From Candidatus Binatia bacterium (GTDB lineage: Bacteria > Desulfobacterota_B > Binatia > UBA9968 > JAJDTQ01): a stretch of DNA of 14,648 nt. The stretch spans positions 1 through 14,648 of the forward strand of contig JAJDTQ010000064.1 of NCBI GenBank assembly GCA_022827045.1, in the 5' to 3' direction. Positions 1 to 7,765 of the stretch are shown one piece after another; the first letter of the stretch is position 1; the number at the start of each line of letters is the position of its first letter. A program made the translations under genes and the position numbers. The notes under the pieces were generated by a model. That model was not told where the DNA came from. It worked only from the letters and a program-made list of their open reading frames with translations, and did not search any database.

Positions 1-127
1 CTATGAGAAGCGGCGCATCGATCGCACCTTCGCCAACCTGAACCGGAAGGCCCGGACTCTCGGCTACCGGCTTGTCCAGGCCGCCGTCAACGAAGAAGTA
101 CCCAACGGCGCACCGGCAGCGGCTTAG
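1..127 (+). mobile_element. C-terminal tail of a probable transposase (partial)
   Basis: An open frame enters from the left edge (codons from base 2) and stops at TAG 125-127, giving about 41 residues. The piece is basic (YEKRRIDRTF, NLNRKARTLGYRLV) and ends in a loose Ala/Pro-rich tail. Basic 'RKA..LGY.LV' endings are common at the C-terminus of bacterial transposases, which is why I favour an insertion-sequence origin. The sequence directly after the stop, in the same frame, is the interior of an hsdS gene, so this segment interrupts that gene. The element family cannot be assigned from so short a tail, and I see no clear terminal inverted repeat. It could be another basic protein fused here by deletion. 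Confidence 0.4.
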
Positions 128-379
128 TTACTCAAGAGAAGCGAACCGTTCGAGCAACGGGTGCTCGGGATGACGCATGGAACTGGGATGAAAAATATGA
201 AATCCATGAGCGAACTGAAAAGCATCAAGTTTCCGACCCCACCATTGGGTTTACAACGCCACTTCGCCGCCATCGCCGAATCCGTCGAACACCAGAAGGC
301 CTGCCAGCGGGCCCACTTGACCGAACTCGACACCCTCTTCGCCTCTCTGCAATCCCGCACCTTCCGAGGGGACCTCTGA
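128..379 (+). pseudogene. hsdS: hsdS 3' remnant: type I restriction specificity subunit C-terminus
   Basis: Directly after the upstream stop codon the frame reads about 83 residues with the hallmarks of an HsdS C-terminus. These are a GTGMKN segment, the 'FPTPPLGLQRHFAAI' stretch that opens the distal conserved helix, a helical region (SVEHQKACQRAHLTELD) and the classic ending LFASLQSRTFRGDL. Whole HsdS proteins are roughly 400-450 aa with two target-recognition domains. Here both recognition domains and the central conserved region are missing, so no DNA specificity can be encoded. The remnant ends 6 bp before hsdR, the normal close spacing of an S-R operon. ATGs at 161 or 182 could start a short peptide, but nothing suggests a function for it. 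Disruption by the element to the left is the simplest explanation. Confidence 0.8.
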
Positions 380-385
380 GTCGCG

Positions 386-3300
386 ATGGAAATCTCCGCC
401 AACTTCGCGTTCCTGAAGCAGGAGTTCCCGCATGTGGCGGAGAGTGCGAGTTATGCGGAGCGTCATGTCTACGGCGACCCGCGGGCCTCGTGTTTCCATG
501 CAAGGCACGCGCTGGAGCGTCTGGTGAAACGTGTCTACAAGATCGAGAAGACCCTGAACCCGCCGAAGGTCACGAACCTGGACGCCTACCTCAGCGAGCC
601 CGCCTTCCAAGCGATCATGCCCGAGGTCGTGTGGCAGAAGGCGGAGTACATCCGGCAGGCGGGTAACGTCGCGGTGCACGGCAACAGGACGCCGGCGCCA
701 GAGCAGGCGCTGAACGTCGTACAGGAGTTGGCGCACATCCTCTACTGGGCGGGCCGTACATATCTGCGGAAAGGGGCGGAGAACCTCCGCGGGATGACCT
801 TCGACGAGTACCTTGTCCCTAAACTGAAATCGGACGCTACGCCGGCCAGCGTCGAAGAATTGGACACCCTCAAGAGTCAACTGGACGCAGCTGACGACGA
901 GCGCAAGGAGATCGAAGCCGAGTTGGAGGCGTTACGTGAACAGCTTGCCACCATCAAGGCGGAGAACGAGACCGTCCCCGAGACCCGCGACTGGGACGAG
1001 AGCACGACCCGCAAGCTGATCATCGACTTGGCCTTGCAACGTGCCGGCTGGCCGCTCGACCGAGAACACGACCGTGAGTACGAAGTCACGGGCATGCCGA
1101 ACGCCTCGGGGCTCGGCTACGCCGATTACGTCCTGTGGGGAGATGACGGCAAGCCGCTCGCGGTGGTAGAGGCGAAGAAGACCACCGTCGATCCGGCAGT
1201 GGGTCGACAGCAGGCCAAACTCTACGCGGACTGCCTGGAGGCCATGCACGGCCAGCGCCCGATCATCTTCTACACGAACGGGTACGAGACCCGCCTCTGG
1301 GACGACCAGGCCTACGCGCCGCGAGTCGTCGCCGGCTTCTACAAGAAGGACGAGCTGGCGTCACTGCTCCATCGCCGAGCCCACCGCGAGCCGCTGGACG
1401 TGACGCGGGTAAGGAACGCCATCGTCGAGCGGTACTACCAGAAGCGGGCCATCGGGAGCATTGCCGAGCAGTTCGGACAGGCGCGGCGCAAGGCGCTGCT
1501 GGTGATGGCGACCGGCAGCGGGAAGACCCGCGTGGCGATCGCGCTGGTCGACCTGTTGCAGCGAGCGGGCTGGGTGAAGCGGGCGCTGTTTCTGGCGGAT
1601 CGGATATCGCTGGTGAACCAAGCGGTGGGGGCGTTCAAGGCTCACCTGCCCGAGTCGAGTCCGGTGAACCTAGTAACCGAGAAGGACAAGGCGGGGCGGG
1701 TCTACGTCTGCACCTATCCGACGATGATGGGGCTGATCAACGAGACAGCGGGCACCGAGGCTCGCTTCGGGGTCGGGCATTTTGATCTCGTGATCATCGA
1801 CGAGGCGCACCGTTCCGTATATCAAAAATTCGGGGCGATCTTTCGGTACTTCGACTCGCTCCTAGTGGGCTTGACCGCAACGCCGCAAGATCAGGTCGAC
1901 CGCAACACGTACGAACTCTTCGATCTGGAGCCGGGCGTGCCCACCGACGCGTACGAACTCGCGACCGCGGTGGCGGACGGCTATCTCGTGCCACCGAAGG
2001 TTCAGCAAGTGGATCTCCGGTTTCCGCGGGAAGGCATCGACTACGACTCCCTCAGCGAGGAAGAGCAGGCACAGTGGGAGAGCCTCGACTGGGGTGACGA
2101 CGAGGACGGTGGCGTGCTGCCGGAACGGGTCAACGCATCCGCAATCAACAATTGGCTCTTCAACAACGACACGGTCGACAAGGTACTGCAACATCTCATG
2201 GAGCACGGCCACAAGGTCGACGGTGGCGACCGACTGGCCAAGACGATCATCTTCGCCCGCAATCACGACCATGCGACGTTCATCGAAGAGCGGTTCAACC
2301 ACCACTATCCGCAGCACGCTGGGCACTTCGCGCGTATCATCGATCACTACGCCACGTATCCTCAGAGCCTGCTCGACGACTTCGCGCGGAAGGACAAGGC
2401 ACCGCACATCGCGATCTCCGTGGACATGCTTGATACCGGCATCGACGTGCCCGAGGTGGCCAACTTGGTCTTTTTCAAGCCGGTCTACTCGCGCATCAAA
2501 TTCTGGCAGATGATCGGCCGCGGCACGCGATTGTGCCCCGACCTGTTCGGACCCGGGGACGACAAGCACGACTTCCGCGTCTTCGACTTCTGCTTCAATT
2601 TCGACTTTTTCCGCGAGCATCCGGAGGGCATCGAGCCCGGTGGGGCCGTTCCGCTCGGCACCCGGCTCTTTCGGTCTCGGGTGCAGTTGCTGACCACCCT
2701 CCAGTCCACGCCGGACCTGGATCCGGAGGCGGTGCTGGCCGAGGCGTTGACGACGGAACTCCACCGGGAAGTGGCGGCGATGAACCGCGAGAACTTCATC
2801 GTGCGGATGCAGCTCGAAGCGGTCGAGCGTTTCCAGCAGCGGGAGTCATGGGAGCGACTCACCGCGTCCGACGTCGAGACGCTGCAGAATGAGGTTGCCG
2901 GATTGCCCAGCCAGATCGAGACCGACGACATCGAGTCGCGCCTGTTCGATCTCACGGCGCTGAAGATGCAACTGGCCCTCGCCGAGGGTGACACGGGCAC
3001 GTTAGAGCAGCACCGCCGACGAGTGGTGGAGATCGCCATGATGCTCGAAGAAAAGAGCACGATTCCCGCGGTAGCGGCTCAACTCGCCTACTTGGCCTCA
3101 ATGCAGGAGAACACCTTCTGGGAAGGTATCGCCTTGAACGATCTCGAGGAGATGCGCCTGCGGCTGCGTGGCTTGGTGCCCTTCCTGGACAGGAAGACGC
3201 GCACTATCGTCTACACCAACTTCCAGGACGAGATCATGGGCGTGCGCGATGACGCCGCCGACTACATGCCGAAGATGACCGGGGTCCAGTACGAGAAGAA

Positions 3301-3772
3301 GGTCCAGGAGTACCTGAAGAACCATCTCGACCACATCGTGATCCGTCGCCTCCGGACCAACCAGCCGCTCACGGCCACCGACCTGCGAGGGCTTGAGCAG
3401 ACGCTGGTCGAGATTGGCGAGGACGACGGCCGGACGCTGTTGACCGGCCTCCTGGCCCGGAGCGACGCCCCCTCCCTGGCCCACTTCGTGCGCAGCATGG
3501 TGGGGATGGACCGCGCTGCCGCGCAGGAGGCCTTCTCGGAATTCCTCTCCAACCGAAGCCTGACTACGCCGCAGATCCGTTTCATCGAGATGGTAATCGA
3601 CCAACTCACTGCGCGGGGTGTCATGGAGCCGTCAGCGCTCTACGAGGCGCCGTTCAGTAGTCTGAACGCCAGCGGCCCGGAGGCATTGTTCGCCGGACAG
3701 GACAACGTCATCGAGGGGATCTTCGAGAAACTGGAAATGCTTCGCTCCGAACTGATGGCGGACGCTGGCTGA
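386..3772 (+). CDS. hsdR: Type I restriction enzyme R subunit (EcoEI-like HsdR)
   Basis: This is the motor and nuclease subunit of a type I restriction-modification complex: ATP-driven DNA translocation followed by cleavage away from the recognition site. Residues ~1-140 form a DUF4145-like helical domain and ~156-195 a charged coiled coil. The PD-(D/E)xK nuclease shows D247, E262 and K264 (VVEAKK). The SF2 helicase has Walker A ATGSGKT (375-381), DEAH (472-475), TATP (497-500) and motif VI QMIGRGTR (~707-714). The C-terminal ~280 residues match the EcoEI R-type C-terminal region. The length of 1128 aa is full, with no internal stop. The ATG lies 6 bp after the hsdS stop, and only a weak upstream GAGGGG is present, so translational coupling is likely. 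Without intact hsdS, and with no hsdM in view, the enzyme is probably inactive here. Confidence 0.95.
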   Translation: MEISANFAFLKQEFPHVAESASYAERHVYGDPRASCFHARHALERLVKRVYKIEKTLNPPKVTNLDAYLSEPAFQAIMPEVVWQKAEYIRQAGNVAVHGNRTPAPEQALNVVQELAHILYWAGRTYLRKGAENLRGMTFDEYLVPKLKSDATPASVEELDTLKSQLDAADDERKEIEAELEALREQLATIKAENETVPETRDWDESTTRKLIIDLALQRAGWPLDREHDREYEVTGMPNASGLGYADYVLWGDDGKPLAVVEAKKTTVDPAVGRQQAKLYADCLEAMHGQRPIIFYTNGYETRLWDDQAYAPRVVAGFYKKDELASLLHRRAHREPLDVTRVRNAIVERYYQKRAIGSIAEQFGQARRKALLVMATGSGKTRVAIALVDLLQRAGWVKRALFLADRISLVNQAVGAFKAHLPESSPVNLVTEKDKAGRVYVCTYPTMMGLINETAGTEARFGVGHFDLVIIDEAHRSVYQKFGAIFRYFDSLLVGLTATPQDQVDRNTYELFDLEPGVPTDAYELATAVADGYLVPPKVQQVDLRFPREGIDYDSLSEEEQAQWESLDWGDDEDGGVLPERVNASAINNWLFNNDTVDKVLQHLMEHGHKVDGGDRLAKTIIFARNHDHATFIEERFNHHYPQHAGHFARIIDHYATYPQSLLDDFARKDKAPHIAISVDMLDTGIDVPEVANLVFFKPVYSRIKFWQMIGRGTRLCPDLFGPGDDKHDFRVFDFCFNFDFFREHPEGIEPGGAVPLGTRLFRSRVQLLTTLQSTPDLDPEAVLAEALTTELHREVAAMNRENFIVRMQLEAVERFQQRESWERLTASDVETLQNEVAGLPSQIETDDIESRLFDLTALKMQLALAEGDTGTLEQHRRRVVEIAMMLEEKSTIPAVAAQLAYLASMQENTFWEGIALNDLEEMRLRLRGLVPFLDRKTRTIVYTNFQDEIMGVRDDAADYMPKMTGVQYEKKVQEYLKNHLDHIVIRRLRTNQPLTATDLRGLEQTLVEIGEDDGRTLLTGLLARSDAPSLAHFVRSMVGMDRAAAQEAFSEFLSNRSLTTPQIRFIEMVIDQLTARGVMEPSALYEAPFSSLNASGPEALFAGQDNVIEGIFEKLEMLRSELMADAG

Positions 3773-3783
3773 AGGCGGGAGGG

Positions 3784-3918
3784 CTAGTCCGGTGACGGTA
3801 CCATGTAGTCGGCGAACGGTCCCTTTTCGTCTTCGGCCCCGCCGATCAGAAGCCGTTCGGGCTGCTGCCCGTAACCAAAAAAGGAAGACGGGCGCCATCG
3901 CACTGAGGAAATACCAAG
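3784..3918. other. hsdR to unknown-gene spacer
   Basis: This 135-bp spacer separates hsdR from the next gene. It ends in a plausible Shine-Dalgarno (GAGGAAA near 3905) for the ATG at 3919. On the minus strand, about 35 codons (roughly 3784-3890) read like real protein, including the segments FFGYGQQPERLLIGG and GPFADYMVPSPD followed by TAG. That reading may be a decayed remnant or chance. No terminator or strong promoter is evident. Confidence 0.25.
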
Positions 3919-4863
3919 ATGGCCGATAAGCGTTGCTTCGTTCAGTTCCCCCACCCGGGAGTCGAGCAGAAATTCCCTAGCGGCTGCGAGTGGAGCAGGT
4001 TGGAGGACGACCACAGGCGAAAGTTCATGCAGTTGCGCGGCGAGTGGATCGAAGGCGACGGCACCAGACGGTTCGGCGACTTGTGGGTATGGGGTGAGTG
4101 GGAGCCGGAATCGTACCTCATCCGAAAATACAATCCGCAGGACGGCGACTCGCAGCATCCTCGGTTCCTTTGGCGTCCGTACTATATCCCGAAAGACAAC
4201 TACCAGGGACTGCACAACACCGACCCATTCATCTTTGGGGAGCGGTTCCTTTACTCGAACTGCCACCAAGCGAACAAGCCCAGCCTGAGACACCTCGGCC
4301 AAGGGTCTGTGATCGCATTCGGAAGCGGCAAGAAAATCGACGGCGCGTGGAGGTGGATGCTCGACACCGTCCTCGTGGTCAGGGACTTCGTCGACTACGA
4401 CGTGACCGATGCACGCGTGGTGCTCGAAGACTGGGTGCCGCCCACATTCTTGGAGGTGACCGGTGGTCCATTGACCGACTCAGGGGAGTGTACGCCAAAG
4501 CCGTGCGCGCCAACGTCAGCACGACTTCGGCTCTACCGGGGAGCCACACCTAACGATCCAATCCATGGGATGTTCAGTTTCTTTCCCGCAATGCCGGCGG
4601 GCCGTGACACGGGCTTCCCACGGCCGCTCGTCGACCTTCCAGACGAGTACTTCAACACCGAGGTTATCAGGGCTCCGAAGGGCCAACGAAGAGAGCGCTC
4701 GAGTCACGAGTTGTTCGACTTGTGGCAACGGCTCGTCACACAAGTCCACGATGCCGGGCTCGTCCTCGGCACGCACGCCGAGTTGCCGGAACGGTGCCCG
4801 CCCCTGCAACTTCGTCCTTCCACGGCGCATGCCACCGGGAGCGAACTCTCTATCCCTCGTTGA
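3919..4863 (+). CDS. Uncharacterised protein downstream of hsdR
   Basis: A 314-aa soluble protein with no signal peptide or membrane segment; I do not recognise the family. It is rich in aromatic residues and has conserved-looking blocks: KRCFVQFPHPG near the N-terminus, FMQLRGEWIE, GEWEPES, FLWRPYYIPKDNYQGLHNTDPF, FIFGERFLYSNC and, at ~130-150, GSVIAFGS followed by WMLDTVLVV. The last block resembles the strand pattern of small beta-barrel domains that read modified bases (PUA/ASCH/EVE-like), but that is only a guess. A GAGGAAA motif precedes the ATG. It is co-oriented with hsdR, 146 bp downstream, so a role linked to restriction or modification is possible. The last ~20 residues (after THAELPER) are low-complexity, and the stop overlaps the 3' end of the opposing gene by 14 bp, so the true C-terminus may be lost at a recombination junction. 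Confidence 0.7.
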   Translation: MADKRCFVQFPHPGVEQKFPSGCEWSRLEDDHRRKFMQLRGEWIEGDGTRRFGDLWVWGEWEPESYLIRKYNPQDGDSQHPRFLWRPYYIPKDNYQGLHNTDPFIFGERFLYSNCHQANKPSLRHLGQGSVIAFGSGKKIDGAWRWMLDTVLVVRDFVDYDVTDARVVLEDWVPPTFLEVTGGPLTDSGECTPKPCAPTSARLRLYRGATPNDPIHGMFSFFPAMPAGRDTGFPRPLVDLPDEYFNTEVIRAPKGQRRERSSHELFDLWQRLVTQVHDAGLVLGTHAELPERCPPLQLRPSTAHATGSELSIPR

Positions 4864-5665
4864 GATCGAGCAGGATTCCATCCGGATCCGCCATGGCGTA
4901 CTGGCCGATGACGCAGCCCTCCAGGTCCGCCCGGGTCATGGCGCCGAAGCGGCCGGCGTCCAGGTTGGCGGGCGCCGACTCCGGGGCGACCTCGCTCAGC
5001 TCCTCGATGTCCTTCCGGGTGCGCTCCAGGTCTTCGACGAGGAAGCCGATGTGGTCCAGCCCCTCACGCATGCCACGGTAGAGGGCGTTGTTGCACGGGC
5101 GCACCAGCAACTCCACCTTGCCGTCGGAGACCCGGAAGCTGCCGTCGGGTCCCGGCGTCTCGCCGACGTCCAGCTCGAACACGTTGTGGTAGAACTCCGC
5201 GACCCGCTCGGGGTGCTTCGAGCGGATGGAGATGTGGCTGATCCGGCGCGGCTGGTCCCAGCCGTCCTCCAGATAGCCCTCGCGGACCTTGGCCACGCCC
5301 TTTTGCGAGATGTCGTACTGGGTGCCGCAGGGGTCGGTGCCGCGCGACACGGAGAACGGCACATGCGGGAGGCTCTTGGCCACCAGCAGCTCCGGATAGT
5401 CGTTGCGCATGCGCTCCAGCACCAGCGGTATCTCCTCCACCTCGAAGCCGAAGTGGTCCAGCCCGGACTGGTTTCCGGGATGCTTCTGCAGCATGGCGAA
5501 GCCGATGACGCCGTCGCTGATGTGGCCGCGGTTGGGGTTGTAGTTGCCCTTCTCGTCGGTCATGCCGGTGGTGATCTTCTTCATGCCGAAGATGGTCTGG
5601 TAGAACTTGGCCATTCGGTCCCAGTTCTCGGTGTTGAGGGCGATGTGCCGGATCCGCGTCTTCAT
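4850..5665 (-). CDS. Tandem VOC (glyoxalase/extradiol dioxygenase-like) protein
   Basis: A 271-aa protein with two vicinal-oxygen-chelate domains (~3-120 and ~140-270). Each carries a possible metal triad: H7, H71 and D118 in the first; H144, H205 and D267 (or E270) in the second. Each domain also shows the typical LDHxGF strand. Two fused VOC domains are the architecture of type I extradiol ring-cleaving dioxygenases and of some lyases. The usual third ligand, Glu, appears as Asp in both domains, so the reaction is uncertain. The start at 5665 is chosen because GGGAGG lies 6 bp upstream; an in-frame ATG 57 bp further upstream has no such site and gives an unlikely leader. It is divergent from the FAH-family gene, and its position suggests it belongs to the same catabolic unit. 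Confidence 0.85.
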   Translation of the reverse strand: MKTRIRHIALNTENWDRMAKFYQTIFGMKKITTGMTDEKGNYNPNRGHISDGVIGFAMLQKHPGNQSGLDHFGFEVEEIPLVLERMRNDYPELLVAKSLPHVPFSVSRGTDPCGTQYDISQKGVAKVREGYLEDGWDQPRRISHISIRSKHPERVAEFYHNVFELDVGETPGPDGSFRVSDGKVELLVRPCNNALYRGMREGLDHIGFLVEDLERTRKDIEELSEVAPESAPANLDAGRFGAMTRADLEGCVIGQYAMADPDGILLDLNEG

Positions 5666-5671
5666 GGTGGA

Positions 5672-5677
5672 CCTCCC
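5672..5677 (-). promoter_or_regulatory. Shine-Dalgarno deciding the VOC gene start
   Basis: GGGAGG on the minus strand, 6 bp before the ATG at 5665. It supports this start over the upstream in-frame ATG at 5722. Confidence 0.7.
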
Positions 5678-5786
5678 GCTCCAGTCGTGTGAGCCGCTGG
5701 GGACGCCACCGGGATCGAACATTTAGGCGCGGGTGTCAAGCCCGGCGCGCCGAGCCCAACTCCCCTGTCCCATCCCTCGCCCGTTG

Positions 5787-5795
5787 TGTTATAAG
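5787..5795 (+). promoter_or_regulatory. Extended -10 promoter candidate for the catabolic operon
   Basis: TGTTATAAG matches the extended -10 form (TGn plus TATAAG, one mismatch to TATAAT). It lies 32 bp before the FAH-family ATG and upstream of its GGAGG (5812-5816), in the 162-bp divergent region between the VOC gene and the operon. No good -35 is visible. On the other strand a perfect TTGACA (5734-5739) could be a -35 for the VOC gene, but no convincing -10 follows at normal spacing. Confidence 0.4.
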
Positions 5796-5827
5796 GCAAC
5801 GATTCCAGCACGGAGGACTTCAAACGC

Positions 5828-6715
5828 ATGAAATTCTGCACCTATGACGACAAGCAGGCGGGAGTGGTGGTGGACGACAAGGTCTATCCGGTGGGCGCGG
5901 CCATGGTTGCGGCCGGGATCTTCAAGGACGGCTACACCATGGTCCAGGTCATCGAAGCCATGACCGGCAACCCGGACGCCCCGGTCTGCGTCGACGAATG
6001 CATCCGGTCGGGCGATTCCACACCGTTGGACGAGGTGACCCTGCGGGCGCCCATCGACAACCCGACCTCGCTCTGGGCCGCGGCGGCCAACTACATGGAC
6101 CACCGCAAGGAGATGGAGACGCGCATGGGAGGCGGCCACCAGGAGCTGCCGGACAAGGACGACCACATGTCCCAGGACTTCCTGAAGCCGGTGTCGTCGA
6201 TCATCGGGCCGGGCGGCACCGTCATCATCCCCAAGGTCTCCCACGACGTGGACTTCGAGTGCGAGCTCTGCGTGGTCATCGGCAAGACCGCCCGGAAGGT
6301 CACCGAAGAGGAGGCGTTGGACTACGTCTTCGGCTACACCATCTGCTGGGACATCAGCCAGCGGGACCCCTGGGGCCGCGGCAAGCAGAACACCCGCAAC
6401 ATTCGCAAGGGCTTCGACACCTTCAGCCCGGTGGGTCCCTGGATCGTCACCAGGGACGAGGTCCCGGAGCCCCAGGACCTCTCCCTCACGGCGTGGCACA
6501 ACGGCGAGCAGGTGATGACCGCCCACACCAGCGACATGATCTGCGGCGTCCGGGACCACATCCGCTTCCTGTCGAGCGTGGTCACGCTCAGGCCCGGCGA
6601 CCTCATCACCACCGGCACGCCGGCGGGCGTCCACACGCTGCTGGACGGCGACAAGCTCAGGGGAGAGATCGAGAAGATCGGCGTAATGGAGCTGAACGTC
6701 AAGGCGGAAGCCTGA
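5828..6715 (+). CDS. Fumarylacetoacetate hydrolase (FAH) family protein
   Basis: A 295-aa FAH-family enzyme. Members hydrolyse C-C bonds in acylpyruvates, or isomerise or decarboxylate open-chain products of aromatic ring cleavage. The metal site is visible as E144 and E146 (DFECEL) and D175 (CWDISQRD). Other signatures are NYMDHRKE near residue 88, GPGGTVIIP (~127-135) and GTPAGV (263-268). Length and layout match the single-domain bacterial type (2-hydroxyhepta-2,4-diene-1,7-dioate isomerase/hydrolase-like) rather than eukaryotic FAH. GGAGG sits 11 bp before the ATG. It is the first gene of a rightward run, with 21 bp to the next gene. The exact substrate is unknown. The maiA start at the right of the window is suggestive, because MaiA and FAH act consecutively in homogentisate-type pathways. 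Confidence 0.9.
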   Translation: MKFCTYDDKQAGVVVDDKVYPVGAAMVAAGIFKDGYTMVQVIEAMTGNPDAPVCVDECIRSGDSTPLDEVTLRAPIDNPTSLWAAAANYMDHRKEMETRMGGGHQELPDKDDHMSQDFLKPVSSIIGPGGTVIIPKVSHDVDFECELCVVIGKTARKVTEEEALDYVFGYTICWDISQRDPWGRGKQNTRNIRKGFDTFSPVGPWIVTRDEVPEPQDLSLTAWHNGEQVMTAHTSDMICGVRDHIRFLSSVVTLRPGDLITTGTPAGVHTLLDGDKLRGEIEKIGVMELNVKAEA

Positions 6716-6736
6716 CAACGATAGAAGGAGGAATCC

Positions 6737-7714
6737 ATGAAATCGATCGTTCGCCTCACCGGCGTGCTGCTTGTCGCGGCAGCGTTTGCACTGGCCGCGG
6801 TACCCGCGCAAGCCGACTTTCCCAGCAAGACGATCAACTGGGTGGTGCAATTTCCGCCCGGCGGGGGCTATGACGCCATGAGCCGGGCGCTGGCCCGCAG
6901 CCTCGACAAGTATCTGCCCAAGGGCATTCGCGTCATCGTCAAGAACGTCACCGGCGCGGGCGGGCGGCGCGGCGCCATCTACCTGTACCGGTCCAAGCCG
7001 GACGGTCACACGGTAGGGCTCCTCGACCTCCTGGGCCTGATCCCGCCCACCATCACCGCTACCAAGAACCCCGGCTACGAGCTGAACAAGTTCCAGTGGA
7101 TCGCCCGCATGGGGAACGACCCCTATACGCTGTTCGTGTCGGGAAAATCCCCGCATAAGACGCTGGACGACCTCAAAAAGCTCGACCGGCTGCCTTGGGG
7201 AGTCGAGGGCATCGGAACCGGGCGATGGCTGCCGTCCTACCTGGCGGCCAAGAACCTGGGCCTGCGCTTCGACGTGGTCACGGGTTACCGTGGAACCGGA
7301 GACAGCGTGCCAGGCCTGATGCGGGGCGACTTCGTGACCTGGCTCAACCCCAGCGAGCACTCCACGGTGGGGCCGCTGGCGCAAGGCGGCGATCTCCGCT
7401 GCGTCGTCCACCTGGCGCCGAAACGTTCCTGGGCCTGCCCGGACACCCCCACCTCCGCGGAGCTGGGCAACGGGTACCTGAGCAGCGTCCTGCGGCTGGT
7501 GGCCCTGCCTCCCGGCGTCCCGCCCGAGCGGGCGAAGAAGCTCGAGGAGATCGTGGTCAAGGCCATGAACGACCCGCTGTTCACGGACTGGGCCAAGAAG
7601 AGCGGCGTCCCCATCGATCCGGGCGACTCCGCGGCCGCGGTGAAGTCGGCCAACAACCTGATCGGCCATGTGCAAAAGGAGGCGGACAGCATCCGCAAGG
7701 CGCTGAAGAAGTAG
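6737..7714 (+). CDS. Bug/TctC-family periplasmic solute-binding protein
   Basis: A 325-aa substrate-binding protein of the tripartite tricarboxylate transporter (TTT) type, which binds carboxylates or related anions in the periplasm. There is a clear Sec signal peptide: basic MKSIVR, hydrophobic core to ~22, and an AQA cleavage site before D27. The mature start, FPSKTINWVVQFPPGGGYDAM, holds the family's first ligand loop (PFPPGGG-like). An excellent AGGAGG (6726-6731) is 5 bp from the ATG. No membrane subunits (TctA/TctB) are present in the window, so it is either an orphan receptor, as is common in Bug-expanded genomes, or works with permeases elsewhere. Its place in the operon suggests that it captures the pathway's starting compound. 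Confidence 0.9.
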   Translation: MKSIVRLTGVLLVAAAFALAAVPAQADFPSKTINWVVQFPPGGGYDAMSRALARSLDKYLPKGIRVIVKNVTGAGGRRGAIYLYRSKPDGHTVGLLDLLGLIPPTITATKNPGYELNKFQWIARMGNDPYTLFVSGKSPHKTLDDLKKLDRLPWGVEGIGTGRWLPSYLAAKNLGLRFDVVTGYRGTGDSVPGLMRGDFVTWLNPSEHSTVGPLAQGGDLRCVVHLAPKRSWACPDTPTSAELGNGYLSSVLRLVALPPGVPPERAKKLEEIVVKAMNDPLFTDWAKKSGVPIDPGDSAAAVKSANNLIGHVQKEADSIRKALKK

Positions 7715-7765
7715 TACGGGATCCGTCCGGCTCATTTCGGGCGGCCATAACCGAGCGAGGACGAC

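Noticed and set aside
161..379. A standalone 72-aa gene starting at ATG 161
   Set aside because: The hsdS homology already runs in frame upstream of this ATG to the stop at 125-127, so the frame is a truncated hsdS rather than a separate small gene.
1862..2764. 300-codon minus-strand open frame within hsdR
   Set aside because: Shadow of hsdR, with a composition typical of antisense GC-rich frames.
4565..5692. Plus-strand open frame spanning the unknown gene's end and the VOC gene
   Set aside because: It runs antisense through a clear two-domain VOC protein and out of frame with the unknown gene.
5734..5739. Perfect TTGACA on the minus strand as the VOC gene promoter
   Set aside because: No acceptable -10 box lies 15-19 bp downstream (GATCCC at 17), so I did not call a promoter.
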